Shown piece by piece: positions 16,112-24,410 of a DNA stretch of 62,322 bases (positions within the stretch are counted from its first letter, which is position 1; every line of letters begins with the position of its first letter). Source of the DNA: Gammaproteobacteria bacterium HGW-Gammaproteobacteria-2 (GTDB lineage Bacteria > Pseudomonadota > Gammaproteobacteria > Xanthomonadales > Xanthomonadaceae). The notes under the pieces are model-generated. The model was not told where the DNA came from. It saw only the letters and a program-made list of their open reading frames with translations, and made no database searches. Both the position numbers and the translations under genes were made by a program. The stretch spans positions 1 through 62,322 of the forward strand of contig PGZE01000026.1 of the NCBI GenBank assembly GCA_002840015.1, in the 5' to 3' direction.

Positions 16112-16193
16112 AAACCCTCAGGCGAGTTGGACAGGCAGAAGCCCGCCGCCAGCAAACACCGGCAGCGGTGGTATTGAACAAAGGGGGTGCAGA

Positions 16194-16670
16194 TCATCGG
16201 CCGGTGCTGGATGCGGTTTTGAGTTGATCCAGCACGGCTTGCGCATGGCCGGGCACCTTCACACCGCGCCAGCCGTGGGCAATCCGACCGCGTGGATCGA
16301 TCAAAAAGGTGCTGCGCTCGATGCCGAGCACCTTGCGGCCATACATGTTCTTTTCCTTGATCACCGCGAACGCCTGGCACAGCGCCTCGTCCTTGTCGCT
16401 GACCAGCGAAAAGCGAAAACCCTGTTTGGCGCAGAAATTGTCATGCGATTTGACCGAATCGCGCGAGACACCCAGCACTTCGGCATCGTGCTTGCGAAAC
16501 TTCGGCAGCAAAGTGTTGAAATCCTGGCCCTCGGTGGTGCAGCCCGGGGTGGAATCCTTGGGGTAGAAATACAGCACCAGCCAGCGCCCGGCGTATGCGC
16601 CAAGGCTGCTCACTTCACCACCGGACAATGCCAGCGGTAGATCGGGGATGGTGTCGCCCGTATCCAGCAT
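16194..16670 (-). CDS. bcp: thioredoxin-dependent peroxiredoxin Bcp (PrxQ)
   Basis: The 158-residue protein has the peroxidatic cysteine C44 in YFYPKDSTPGCTTEG. The usual resolving Cys five residues later is replaced (GQDF), but C80 in SHDNFCAKQGF lies 36 residues on. That spacing matches Xanthomonas-type BCP, where the second cysteine of the disulfide is in helix 3, so this is expected to be an atypical 2-Cys enzyme reduced by thioredoxin. It detoxifies H2O2 and organic peroxides in the cytoplasm. The neighbour gcvR is 18 bases upstream on the same strand. Confidence 0.94.
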   Translation of the reverse strand: MLDTGDTIPDLPLALSGGEVSSLGAYAGRWLVLYFYPKDSTPGCTTEGQDFNTLLPKFRKHDAEVLGVSRDSVKSHDNFCAKQGFRFSLVSDKDEALCQAFAVIKEKNMYGRKVLGIERSTFLIDPRGRIAHGWRGVKVPGHAQAVLDQLKTASSTGR

Positions 16671-16688
16671 CGCGGTTCCTTGGTCGGC

Positions 16689-17249
16689 TCAGAACTTCAT
16701 CGGGTCCATGATGGCATCCAGGTTGAGATGATCACAGAACTCCAGAAAATCATCGCGCAGTGCGGCAATATGCATCGACGACGGAATACCCACGGTGATC
16801 TGCGCTGAAAACATCTCGGCACCGGTCTGCATCGCGCGGTAGCGCATGCTTTGCAGGTTTTCCACGCTGATGCCCTGGCGATCAAAGAAATCCGAAAGCT
16901 GGAACAGGATGCCGGGCTTGTCGGCCGCCACCACTTCGATCACGTATGGCAACAGCTCGCTCTGCAGCGCCTTGGTGCCGGTGCGGTACCAGGTCAGGCG
17001 CAGGCCATCCTCGCGTTCCAGCCGGGTCAGCATCGCCTCCAGCTTGGCAACCGCATCCCACGGGCCTTGTGCCAGCGCCAGCACCGACACATCGGCACCG
17101 ATGGTGGCCAGACGAGCCTCGATCAAATTGCAGCCGCTGTCGTTGATACGCCGAGATATCGCCAGCAACGGCGACTCCGGGTGCGCGGTGTAAGCACTGA
17201 TCAGCAGATTGTTTTCGTTGGTGGCGGGGCGTGCAGGCTGGTCGCTCAA
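16689..17249 (-). CDS. gcvR: glycine cleavage system repressor-like double ACT protein
   Basis: The protein has two ACT domains: NNLLISAYTAHPESPLLAISRRINDSGCNLIEARLATIG in the first half and LPYVIEVVAADKPGILFQLSDFFDRQGISVENLQSMRY in the second. Its length (186 residues from TTG 17249) fits GcvR, which in E. coli works with GcvA; no gcvA or gcv genes are seen here. The frame stays open to a GTG at 17336, so the start is uncertain; TTG 17249 is preferred on family length, but its ribosome-binding site is weak. The divergent neighbour is dapA; gcvR-dapA-bamC adjacency is also seen in enterobacteria. Confidence 0.85.
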   Translation of the reverse strand: MSDQPARPATNENNLLISAYTAHPESPLLAISRRINDSGCNLIEARLATIGADVSVLALAQGPWDAVAKLEAMLTRLEREDGLRLTWYRTGTKALQSELLPYVIEVVAADKPGILFQLSDFFDRQGISVENLQSMRYRAMQTGAEMFSAQITVGIPSSMHIAALRDDFLEFCDHLNLDAIMDPMKF

Positions 17250-17437
17250 GAGGGGGTTCCAGATAAAACAAGGAATGCCATGATACTGGCTCACGCCGGC
17301 ACGGCAATAACGTGCTGCGAGCATACTTGCCAGCACTCGCCGGCCGCAAGTAACATCGCAGTGTTGCGCACCTGACGATTCATCACTGCCACACCGCCTG
17401 CATCACTCCGACCGTAGCGCCACAGGGGATTTCGTTC

Positions 17438-18349
17438 TTGCAACTCCAGGGATGCATCACGGCACTGGCCACCCCGTTTAACGCCGCCGGGGCACTGGAT
17501 CTCGACGCTTTCGCGCGCCTGCTCGACCAGCAGCTTGCTGGCGGTGTGGGTGGCGTGGTGGTGGCTGGTTCTACCGGCGAAGCGGCAGCGCTTGAGCCCG
17601 AGGAATACGACGCCCTGCTGCGTTTGGCGGTGGAACGGCTCGCAGCTCACATGCCAGTACTCGCCGGCACCGGCCTGTCGAGTACCGCCAAAACCATCCG
17701 TTTGAGCCAGCACGTGCGCGAATTGGGCGCAGCAGCAGCGCTTGTGGTGACCCCAGCCTATGTCCGCCCCACTCAGGAAGGCCTTTATCAGCACTATCTT
17801 GCAGTGGCGGAAAACGCCGGCCTGCCGATCGTGCTGTACAACGTGCCCTCGCGCACCGGCTGCGACCTGCTGCCGGAAACCAGCGCCCGCCTGAACACGC
17901 ACCCTGCCATCATCGGCATCAAGGAAGCGGTTTCCACGCCCGCGCGCATCACTGCCTTGCTGCCGCTGCGCCAGACCGGCTTTGCATTGCTCAGCGGCGA
18001 TGACCCGAGCTGTGCCGACGCGATTGCCCGCGGCGCCGACGGGGTGATTTCGGTTGCCTCCAACGTGGTGCCAGCCAGCTTTACCCGCCTGTGTGCATTA
18101 GCCGCCAGCGACCCCGGTTCAGCCGCCAGTCTGGATTCCCGACTCGGACCCCTGTACCGTTTCCTCGCTTGTGAACCCAACCCGACCCCAGTCAAGGCGA
18201 TTCTCGCCCAAATGGGTCTGGGTACCGGATTACGTCTGCCATTGCTGCAGCTGTCTGCAGCATATGCGTCGCAATCCAAAGACATTACGGCTCTGTGCCA
18301 GCAGCTTGAAACTGAAGCTGCTGCGCTGACTGCCAAAACCGCGATTTGA
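17438..18349 (+). CDS. dapA: 4-hydroxy-tetrahydrodipicolinate synthase
   Basis: DapA condenses pyruvate with aspartate semialdehyde, the first committed step to lysine and diaminopimelate. The 303-residue TIM barrel shows GSTGEAAAL near residue 45, the catalytic tyrosine in LYNVPSRTGCDLLP near residue 135 and the Schiff-base lysine in IIGIKEAVS near residue 163. The start is TTG 17438 with AGGGGAT upstream. Its stop is 11 bases before the bamC-like start, so the two are co-transcribed. Confidence 0.95.
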   Translation: MQLQGCITALATPFNAAGALDLDAFARLLDQQLAGGVGGVVVAGSTGEAAALEPEEYDALLRLAVERLAAHMPVLAGTGLSSTAKTIRLSQHVRELGAAAALVVTPAYVRPTQEGLYQHYLAVAENAGLPIVLYNVPSRTGCDLLPETSARLNTHPAIIGIKEAVSTPARITALLPLRQTGFALLSGDDPSCADAIARGADGVISVASNVVPASFTRLCALAASDPGSAASLDSRLGPLYRFLACEPNPTPVKAILAQMGLGTGLRLPLLQLSAAYASQSKDITALCQQLETEAAALTAKTAI

Positions 18350-18360
18350 AGGAGAGCCAC

Positions 18361-18891
18361 ATGATCACCCGAGACACCGGCATCCGCTACGCTCTGATTG
18401 GACTCATCGCCGTAACGCTGGTCTCCACCTCGGGCTGCGGCTGGTTTCGCAGCAAGAAAGACCCCTACAAAAACGCGCCGGAAAACCGCCCATTGGAAAT
18501 CCCGCCGGATCTGGATCAGCCCAAGACCGACCCCACGATGCAAATCCCGACAGTCAAGAGAGCGTCCAACGCCCCGGCAAACGCGGGCGCAAGCATCAGC
18601 TCGGTTCCGCAAGCATTGGTCAACGAGGGTCAATTTGTACTTGCCGACACCCTCGACAGCGCCTGGCGCCGCGTTGGACTGGCACTGGATCGGATGGACG
18701 GCGTCACCGTCGGCACCCGCTCGGAAGCCTTGGGCACCACCGAAGTGGCCTACAAGGGCCAGACCTTCCTGATACGCCTGCGCGCACAAGCCAACACCAC
18801 GGAAATTTCGGCCGTATCAACTGATGGCCGTTCGTTGGCAGGCGGCCCCGCAGCAGAATTGCTCGGCCTGCTCAAAACGCGCCTGGGCTGA
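18361..18891 (+). CDS. bamC: BamC-like outer-membrane assembly lipoprotein
   Basis: The 176-residue protein has a lipoprotein signal peptide with lipobox STSGC near residue 20. The mature N-terminus contains NRPLEIPPDLDQPKTDP, the proline-rich unstructured stretch typical of BamC, followed by one small helix-grip-like domain (residues 95-170). E. coli BamC has two such domains, so this is a shorter version. Its place directly after dapA matches the conserved dapA-bamC pair. ATG 18361 has GGAG at proper spacing. The role in the BAM complex is inferred from synteny and the N-terminal motif. Confidence 0.75.
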   Translation: MITRDTGIRYALIGLIAVTLVSTSGCGWFRSKKDPYKNAPENRPLEIPPDLDQPKTDPTMQIPTVKRASNAPANAGASISSVPQALVNEGQFVLADTLDSAWRRVGLALDRMDGVTVGTRSEALGTTEVAYKGQTFLIRLRAQANTTEISAVSTDGRSLAGGPAAELLGLLKTRLG

Positions 18892-18909
18892 GTCGGCGCG
18901 CCCCTTATC

Positions 18910-18936
18910 CGATATCTTGACCTCGCTCAGATATCG
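18910..18936. other. inverted repeat after bamC-like gene
   Basis: CGATATCT and AGATATCG face each other across 11 bases, 19 bases after the stop. There is no T-run, so it is not a standard terminator; it could be a protein-binding dyad or a transcript-end stabiliser. The rest of the 238-base spacer to 19130 shows nothing clear. Confidence 0.5.
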
Positions 18937-19129
18937 TATTTGGTTCGTAGTCCCATTGCATTTTCAAACCCGGACAGGCCGCCGGCCATAATTCGGTCGG
19001 CGTTGCCGCCAACGCATGGCCATCGAACGCGTGCCCGCCACACGGCTCTGCCACCCCACTTGCGGCATTAGCCAGCCCGTTGAATGATAGAATCGGTGTT
19101 CTCCACCGCCACCCCAAACGAGGACTGAA

Positions 19130-20329
19130 ATGCCCCAGCTTGCCCAGCGCATGAGCCGCGCAAAGCCCAGCGCGATCATGGTGATTGCCGACAACGCCAA
19201 GCGCCTGAAAGCTGAAGGCCGCGACATCATCAGTTTCTCGATTGGGGTTCCCAATTTTCTGCCCGGCGCGCACGTCTATGCCGCCGCCCGCGAGGCACTA
19301 CAGCACGACAGCGGCCAGTACGGCAGCAACCGTGGCCCAGACGCCCTGCTTGATGCCTTCCTCGCCCACCTGCACGGCCTTGGCCTGGACGGCTACACCC
19401 GCGCCAACTGCTCCACCGGCGTCGGCGCCAAGCATGTGCTGTACAACCTTTACGAAGCGCTGCTCGACGAAGGCGACACCATCGCCTTCCCGACCCCGTA
19501 CTGGACCAGCTACGTCGACATCGCCGAAATCGTCGGCGCCAAGGTGCAATTGCTGCCGTGTGGTCCGGAGCAAAATTACAAGCTCACCCCGGCCCAGCTC
19601 GACACCGCGCTGGCCAGCAAACCCAAAGTGTTCCTGTTCAACAACCCGTCCAACCCCACCGGCATGGTCTATACCGGCGATGAACTCAGTGCGCTGGCCG
19701 ACGTATTGGTGCGCCACCCGCACACCTGGATCATCACCGACGACATCTACAACAAGATGATTTTCGATGGCCTTGAATACCGTAATTTCCTGCACTACCA
19801 GCCGGCGCTGCGCGATCGCCTGATCTTCCTCGATTCGCTGTCCAAAACCTACGGCATGCCCGGCTGGCGCATGGGTTTCATGGCCGGCCCGGAAGCGGTG
19901 GCCAAGGCCGTTACCACGCTCAACTCGAACCACATCACCAACGTCTCCGAGATCGTCACCGCCGCCGCCATCGCCGCCCTGACCGGCCCGCAGGACGTGC
20001 CCACCGCGCGTTGCGCAGAGTTCGCGCACAAGCGCGACCAGGTGCTGGCCGCACTCAACGCCATTCCCGGTGTGGTCTGCCCGAAACCGCAGGGCGCGTT
20101 CTACGTGTTCCCGGACATCTCCTGCGCCTTCGGCAAATCGCACAACGGCAAGCGCATCAGCAACGATGTCGAGTTTTGCGCGGCGCTGCTGGAAGCCAAA
20201 GGCGTGGCCTGCGTGCCCGGCTCGGCATTCGGTGAACCGCGCGCACTGCGCATCAGTTACACCTGCCCAACCCCACAACTGGCGCCGGGTATGCAGCGTA
20301 TCCAGGAGTTCTTTGCCGAACTTTCGTGA
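19130..20329 (+). CDS. class I/II pyridoxal-phosphate aminotransferase (aspartate aminotransferase type)
   Basis: The 399-residue fold-type I enzyme has SNRGPDALLDAFLAHL (N-terminal), FNNPSNPTGMVY (PLP-binding Asn, near residue 165), ITDDIYNKM (PLP ring Asp/Tyr) and the Schiff-base lysine in SLSKTYGMPGWRMGFM near residue 245. A C-terminal Arg in RALRISYTCP binds the substrate carboxylate. It resembles the Ib aspartate/prephenate group. Its place next to malate dehydrogenase suggests it handles oxaloacetate/aspartate, but the substrate is inferred. Confidence 0.9.
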   Translation: MPQLAQRMSRAKPSAIMVIADNAKRLKAEGRDIISFSIGVPNFLPGAHVYAAAREALQHDSGQYGSNRGPDALLDAFLAHLHGLGLDGYTRANCSTGVGAKHVLYNLYEALLDEGDTIAFPTPYWTSYVDIAEIVGAKVQLLPCGPEQNYKLTPAQLDTALASKPKVFLFNNPSNPTGMVYTGDELSALADVLVRHPHTWIITDDIYNKMIFDGLEYRNFLHYQPALRDRLIFLDSLSKTYGMPGWRMGFMAGPEAVAKAVTTLNSNHITNVSEIVTAAAIAALTGPQDVPTARCAEFAHKRDQVLAALNAIPGVVCPKPQGAFYVFPDISCAFGKSHNGKRISNDVEFCAALLEAKGVACVPGSAFGEPRALRISYTCPTPQLAPGMQRIQEFFAELS

Positions 20330-20346
20330 CGCACTGATCGTTCGAA

Positions 20347-20372
20347 TGCAGGAGCCCACCCTGTGGGCGACC
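20347..20372 (+). repeat. REP-like palindrome
   Basis: GGAGCCCACCCTGTGGGCGA preceded by TGCA. It is the same unit as 25857-25880 and lies in the 119-base spacer between the aminotransferase gene and mdh. Confidence 0.8.
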
Positions 20373-20448
20373 GGCAAGAGCTCGCCCGACCCACCCGACC
20401 CACCGCGCAACGCATCCATCGCACCCCCATCGACAGGAGTCCACCGTC

Positions 20449-21435
20449 ATGAAAACCCCCATTCGCGTCGCCATTACCGGAGCCGCCGGCCAGATCGGTT
20501 ACTCGCTGCTGTTTCGCATCGCCTCCGGCGAAATGCTGGGCAAGGACCAACCGGTGATCCTGCAATTGCTGGAACTGCCGATGGACAAGGCCCAGGCTGC
20601 GCTCAAGGGCGTGATGATGGAGCTGGACGACTGCGCCTTCCCGCTGCTGGCCGGCATGGTCGGCACTGCCGACCCGATGGTCGCATTCAAGGATGCCGAT
20701 GTCGCCCTGCTGGTCGGCGCGATGCCGCGTGGCCCGGGCATGGAGCGCAAGGACCTGCTGCTGAAGAATGCCGAAATCTTCACCGTGCAGGGCAAGGCGC
20801 TGAATGCCGTCGCCAGCCGTAATGTGAAGGTGCTGGTGGTGGGCAACCCGGCCAACACCAACGCGTATATCGCGATGAAGTCGGCGCCCGATCTCGATCC
20901 GCGCAACTTCACTGCCATGCTGCGACTGGATCACAACCGCGCCCTCAGCCAACTCGCGCACAAGGCCAGCGTGCCGGTGGGCGACATCCAGCGACTGATC
21001 GTATGGGGCAACCACAGCCCGACCATGTATCCCGATTACCGCTTCGCCACCGTCAACGGCAAGCCGCTGAAAGACACGATCAACGACGATGCCTGGAACC
21101 GCGACAGCTTCATCCCCACTGTCGGCAAGCGCGGCGCCGCCGTCATCGAAGCGCGCGGGCTGTCCTCCGCCGCCTCAGCCGCCAATGCCGCCATCGACCA
21201 CATCCACGACTGGCTGCTTGGCAGCAACGGCGAATGGGTGACCATGGGCGTGCCGTCCGACGGCAGCTACGGCATCCCGGAAGGCGTGATCTACGGCGTA
21301 CCGGTGGTAACCAAAGCCGGCCATTACGAACTGGTCCGCGACCTGCCGATCGATGACTTCAGCCGCGAGCGCATGCACAAGACCCTCGCCGAACTCGAAG
21401 AAGAACGCGCCGGCGTCGCGCATTTGCTGGGCTGA
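20449..21435 (+). CDS. mdh: malate dehydrogenase (NAD-dependent)
   Basis: The 328-residue protein is of the cytosolic-type MDH group 2. It shows [23 protein letters not shown] (Rossmann glycine loop, residues 9-31), [44 protein letters not shown] (catalytic Asp) and [14 protein letters not shown] (catalytic His) near residue 187. It interconverts malate and oxaloacetate in the TCA cycle. ATG 20449 has AGGAG upstream. It is probably monocistronic. Confidence 0.97.
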   Translation: MKTPIRVAITGAAGQIGYSLLFRIASGEMLGKDQPVILQLLELPMDKAQAALKGVMMELDDCAFPLLAGMVGTADPMVAFKDADVALLVGAMPRGPGMERKDLLLKNAEIFTVQGKALNAVASRNVKVLVVGNPANTNAYIAMKSAPDLDPRNFTAMLRLDHNRALSQLAHKASVPVGDIQRLIVWGNHSPTMYPDYRFATVNGKPLKDTINDDAWNRDSFIPTVGKRGAAVIEARGLSSAASAANAAIDHIHDWLLGSNGEWVTMGVPSDGSYGIPEGVIYGVPVVTKAGHYELVRDLPIDDFSRERMHKTLAELEEERAGVAHLLG

Positions 21436-21799
21436 GCGCAACTCGGAACTTCGTGATTGATCGGTTTGGCTGCACGAAACGCATCTACGCGCAAGAGCGG
21501 CCCGACCCATTCAGCAGACGTAACACCATGCGCCCAGGCAGCTTTGCTGCCCGGCATGCGACTGCGGCATCCCGCCTGATCGCGGATGCCGCTTCGGCGT
21601 GATTACATCGCGTTGATCGGCAGACTTGATTGCGATTGTGTACAGGCTCGCCGGCTCGAAAAACAATGAACGCAAACTGAATGCGGTCGCAACCATAACG
21701 CACCGTCTGTGCTCTTGCACCGCTCTTTAACGGTGAGCGCAAAAAAACGTGCTGCCAACAAACGGCACGCAATCATCAGCACAAAACGAGGTTCTACCC
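21436..21799. other. non-coding spacer between mdh and the ECF sigma gene
   Basis: No supported gene. A 9-bp stem hairpin (GCGGCATCC, 11-base loop, GGATGCCGC; 21564-21592) may end mdh transcription, though no T-run follows. The remaining DNA should contain the promoter of the sigma gene; I see no convincing consensus. Confidence 0.6.
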
Positions 21800-22312
21800 A
21801 TGCAGGTTGCCCTGATCAATCCAGATCTACTTGCTGCACGCGATGGCGATCGCGAAGCGCTTGAGCGGGTACTTGCCAGTTCACGCCGCGATCTGCGCCG
21901 CTACGCAGAGCATCATTGCATCATCAATGATGTCGAAGACGCAGTACAAGAATCCCTGCTCTCGGCTTCACACCACATCACCCGCCTGCGCGCCGTGGAA
22001 GCCTTCAACTCCTGGCTGTTTCGCATTGTAAAGCGCGAATGCAATCGGATGAAGCGCGGCATGCGCCACCTTGCCGGCGAACCGATCCCGCTGGAGATAT
22101 TGCCGCAGACCAACCCGGCACGGCCTGACTTGGTTCGAGATTTATCGTATTGTCTGGAATCACTTCCTGTTCACTATCGCCAGATACTCTTGTTGCGTGA
22201 CATGGAAGGAATGACCATTGCAGAACTGGCCGAAAAACTCGGCCTGACCCGCGAGGCAGTCAAGGCGCGCCTGCATCGGGCCCGTGTTCTGGCTCGTGAA
22301 TACCTGGACTGA
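21800..22312 (+). CDS. ECF-type RNA polymerase sigma factor
   Basis: The 170-residue sigma-70 family protein has region 2 (HHCIINDVEDAVQESLLSASHH and FNSWLFRIVKRECNRMKRG) and region 4 (LPVHYRQILLLRDMEGMTIAELAEKLGLTREAVKARLHRARVLAREYL, with a clear HTH). ATG 21800 with GAGG is preferred to an in-frame start 51 bases upstream. No anti-sigma gene is adjacent. The next operon, starting 117 bases downstream, has a GGAACTT...GTC promoter of the ECF kind, so this factor is probably its direct regulator. Confidence 0.9.
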   Translation: MQVALINPDLLAARDGDREALERVLASSRRDLRRYAEHHCIINDVEDAVQESLLSASHHITRLRAVEAFNSWLFRIVKRECNRMKRGMRHLAGEPIPLEILPQTNPARPDLVRDLSYCLESLPVHYRQILLLRDMEGMTIAELAEKLGLTREAVKARLHRARVLAREYLD

Positions 22313-22348
22313 CCGTCAATTGGCGGCAGCCAACGAACGTACGACTGT

Positions 22349-22378
22349 GGAACTTTACTGAAGCTTTGCGGTCGTAAT
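22349..22378 (+). promoter_or_regulatory. ECF-type promoter for the EGKCG precursor operon
   Basis: A -35 box GGAACTTT (22349-22356) and a -10 box GTCGTAAT (22371-22378) are separated by about 15 bases, the layout used by RpoE-like ECF sigma factors. It lies between the sigma gene and the precursor gene, 51 bases before the ATG. Confidence 0.6.
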
Positions 22379-22384
22379 ATGAGC

Positions 22385-22402
22385 GCGGGCACTACCGCCC
22401 GC
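22385..22402 (+). promoter_or_regulatory. 5'-UTR hairpin of the precursor transcript
   Basis: GCGGGC-actacc-GCCCGC followed by TTGTTTC, starting 7 bases after the -10 box, so at or next to the expected transcript start. It could stabilise the 5' end of the mRNA or act as a weak attenuator. A terminator for the sigma gene is an alternative reading. Confidence 0.5.
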
Positions 22403-22428
22403 TTGTTTCTGACGAGGAGAGAAAACCC

Positions 22429-22764
22429 ATGAAGACCATCAAACCCGTATCCCTGGCCATCAGCGCCGCGTTCCTCAGCACCTTCGCTCTGTCGCAATCG
22501 GCTTTTGCAATGAGCGATCTGTCGCACGGCTATATGTCCGCTGCTGGTGACGACGCCGCCAAGGCCGAAAAAGCCGAAGGCAAATGTGGTGAAGGCAAGT
22601 GCGGTGCAGACAAGGCCGCTGAAGGCGACACCAAGGCTGAGAAGGCCGAGGGCAAGTGCGGCGAAGGCAAGTGCGGCGCCGACAAGGCGGCTGCTGAAGG
22701 CGAGCACGCCGACAAGGGCGCCGAAGGCAAGTGCGGCGAAGGCAAGTGCGGCGGCAACAAGTAA
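22429..22764 (+). CDS. exported MNIO-type RiPP precursor with six EGKCG motifs (BufA/HvfA-like)
   Basis: The 111-residue peptide has a Sec signal peptide (residues 1-27, cleavage after SQSAFA), a short leader-like segment MSDLSHGYMSAAGDD, then a Lys/Glu/Ala/Gly core with three EGKCGEGKCG blocks. The cysteines are at 53, 58, 77, 82, 102 and 107; there are no other cysteines. Precursors of this kind accompany DUF692 (MNIO) enzymes, which convert the EGKC cysteines to metal-binding heterocycles such as oxazolone/thioamide; copper sequestration has been reported for related systems. GAGGAG precedes the ATG. The three blocks look like internal duplications. The metal specificity here is inferred. 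Confidence 0.88.
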   Translation: MKTIKPVSLAISAAFLSTFALSQSAFAMSDLSHGYMSAAGDDAAKAEKAEGKCGEGKCGADKAAEGDTKAEKAEGKCGEGKCGADKAAAEGEHADKGAEGKCGEGKCGGNK

Positions 22765-22823
22765 GCTGCGCACACGTGACCGGTGAGTTCTCACATGGGC
22801 ATCCAATCCCTGCCTGAAAACGC

Positions 22824-23636
22824 TTGCGGCGGGCCCTTCTGGGCCCGCTGCGGTCGGCAGCCCCGGGAAGTTTTGACTTCCTTGAGTGCGCACCGGAAAA
22901 CTGGCTTGGCGTTGGTGGTCGCCTTGGCGATGCATTGACCGAGCTCAGCAACAAAACCCCGCTGATTTGTCATGGCTTGTCGCTGTCACTGGGCGGCACC
23001 GAAGCCTTGGACGAGACCTTTCTCGTTCGCCTGCGCCGATTTCTCGACCAGCACAGGGCGCCGATCTACAGCGAACACCTGAGTTATTGCAGCGACGATG
23101 GCCAGCTATACGACCTGATGCCCATCCCGTTCACCGAACAAGCGGTGAAAAACGTTTCCTCCCGGATTCGCCAGACCCAGGACATTCTGGGCCGACGCAT
23201 CGCCGTGGAAAACGTTTCCTATTACGCCGCGCCTTACCAGGCGATGGCTGAAATCGACTTTCTCAACGCCGTTCTGGTGGAAGCCGATTGCGACCTGCTG
23301 CTCGATGTCAACAACATCTACGTCAACAGCATCAACCACGGCTACGACGCCAGCGATTTTCTCGCGCGCGTACCCGGTGAACGCATTTCCTACATCCATA
23401 TCGCAGGCCATTACGACGAGGCACCGGACCTGAAGGTCGATACTCACGGAGCCACTGTAAAGGGCGCGGTGTGGAAATTGCTTGATGAAGCCTATCAACT
23501 TTACGGCATTCGCCCTACGCTGCTGGAGCGCGACTTCAACTTCCCGCCATTGGACGAATTACTGGGCGAACTGGCACAAATTCGCGCCGCGCAGGCGCGT
23601 TGCACAGCCACAACGGCACGGCACTCCCATGGCTGA
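22824..23636 (+). CDS. DUF692 / MNIO multinuclear iron oxidative enzyme (BufB/HvfB-like), N-terminus disrupted
   Basis: The frame encodes the TIM-barrel MNIO body: [113 protein letters not shown]. These supply the His/Asp/Glu iron ligands. It would modify the precursor's cysteines. The frame opens only after a TGA at 22815, giving a TTG start with no ribosome-binding site, and so lacks the G-x-G strand that normally precedes LRRALL. A well-placed ATG (22795, GGTGAG upstream) reads [10 protein letters not shown] in another frame. A small frameshifting deletion near 22823 is the simplest explanation. It overlaps the next gene by 8 bases. Confidence 0.82.
   Translation: MRRALLGPLRSAAPGSFDFLECAPENWLGVGGRLGDALTELSNKTPLICHGLSLSLGGTEALDETFLVRLRRFLDQHRAPIYSEHLSYCSDDGQLYDLMPIPFTEQAVKNVSSRIRQTQDILGRRIAVENVSYYAAPYQAMAEIDFLNAVLVEADCDLLLDVNNIYVNSINHGYDASDFLARVPGERISYIHIAGHYDEAPDLKVDTHGATVKGAVWKLLDEAYQLYGIRPTLLERDFNFPPLDELLGELAQIRAAQARCTATTARHSHG
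22829..22848 (+). other. perfect GC-rich hairpin at the start of the MNIO gene
   Basis: GCGGGCCC-ttct-GGGCCCGC, an 8-bp stem with a 4-base loop, lies just inside the MNIO coding frame and just after the suspected frameshift point. It has no T-run, so it is not a canonical terminator. It could reduce read-through from the precursor gene, or have helped cause a replication or sequencing error here. Confidence 0.75.
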
Positions 23637-24408
23637 GCCATCGCTGTCACTACACGACCAGCAGTTCCGCCTGAGCCGTCATATCCGTGACCCCGAAAAC
23701 AATCCGCCACCGCCGGATGTCGAGGAGCGGCGCTTGCAGATCTATCGCGAGTTGTTTTACAACAACCTTGAAGATCTGCTGGCGAGCAACTTTCCGGTCA
23801 TACGCCGCATTCTGGGCGATACGCAGTGGCACGCCCTGATCCGCGCATTTTTGCGCGATCACCGCAGCAAGACTCCATTATTTCCCGAGATCGGCCGCGA
23901 GTTCTTGCGCTTTCTGGAGACACGTCAGCAGACTGGCGCTGGCGACCCGCCCTATCTGCTTGAGCTGGCCCATTACGAGTGGGTTGAGCTGGCACTGGAA
24001 ATCGAAGCTACCCGCATTGAAGACATAGCCCATGATCCGAGTGGCGACCTGGGCCGTGGCATACCCGTTGCGTCGCCGTTGGCCTGGGCACTTGCCTACC
24101 TGTGGCCAGTACACCAACTGGGCCCGAATCATTTGCCCGATCAGCCCCCCGAACAACCAACCTTCCTTCTGGTGCGACGCGGCAATGATCAGCGGGTACA
24201 CTTCAGCCAGATCAATGCGCTGACATTCCGACTGCTGCAACATCTGGAGGAGTTTCCCGCGCAAACCGGCCTGGAACATCTGACCGCGCTTGCAGTCGAA
24301 GCTGGCGCTCCCGATCAGGAAGCCTTCGTGCAACAAGGTTTACACATGTTGTCGCAACTACACAGTGGCGGCGCAATTCTGGGCACCCGCCCCAAAGCCA
24401 AGGAGTGA
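23629..24408 (+). CDS. DUF2063 family MNIO partner protein (BufC/HvfC-like)
   Basis: The 259-residue protein starts [20 protein letters not shown] and has [31 protein letters not shown] in the N-terminal helical DUF2063 domain. A middle region [17 protein letters not shown] follows, and the C-terminal winged-helix-like part is [30 protein letters not shown]. In related operons this protein delivers the precursor to the MNIO enzyme. ATG 23629 overlaps the end of the MNIO gene by 8 bases, so translation is probably coupled. The frame is intact. Confidence 0.88.
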   Translation: MAEPSLSLHDQQFRLSRHIRDPENNPPPPDVEERRLQIYRELFYNNLEDLLASNFPVIRRILGDTQWHALIRAFLRDHRSKTPLFPEIGREFLRFLETRQQTGAGDPPYLLELAHYEWVELALEIEATRIEDIAHDPSGDLGRGIPVASPLAWALAYLWPVHQLGPNHLPDQPPEQPTFLLVRRGNDQRVHFSQINALTFRLLQHLEEFPAQTGLEHLTALAVEAGAPDQEAFVQQGLHMLSQLHSGGAILGTRPKAKE

Positions 24409-24410
24409 CA

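Noticed and set aside
17250..17437. Lysine or glycine riboswitch between gcvR and dapA
   Set aside because: The spacer is short and lacks the conserved elements of either aptamer.
22813..22826. Programmed -1 frameshift joining MGIQSLPEN to LRRALL
   Set aside because: GAA-AAC is not a classical slippery pair, and the result would still lack the conserved G-x-G strand.
22475..22954. 159-codon minus-strand frame opposite the RiPP precursor
   Set aside because: Its Cys/Arg/Pro-rich repeats are the antisense of the EGKCG repeats; no start signal and no family.
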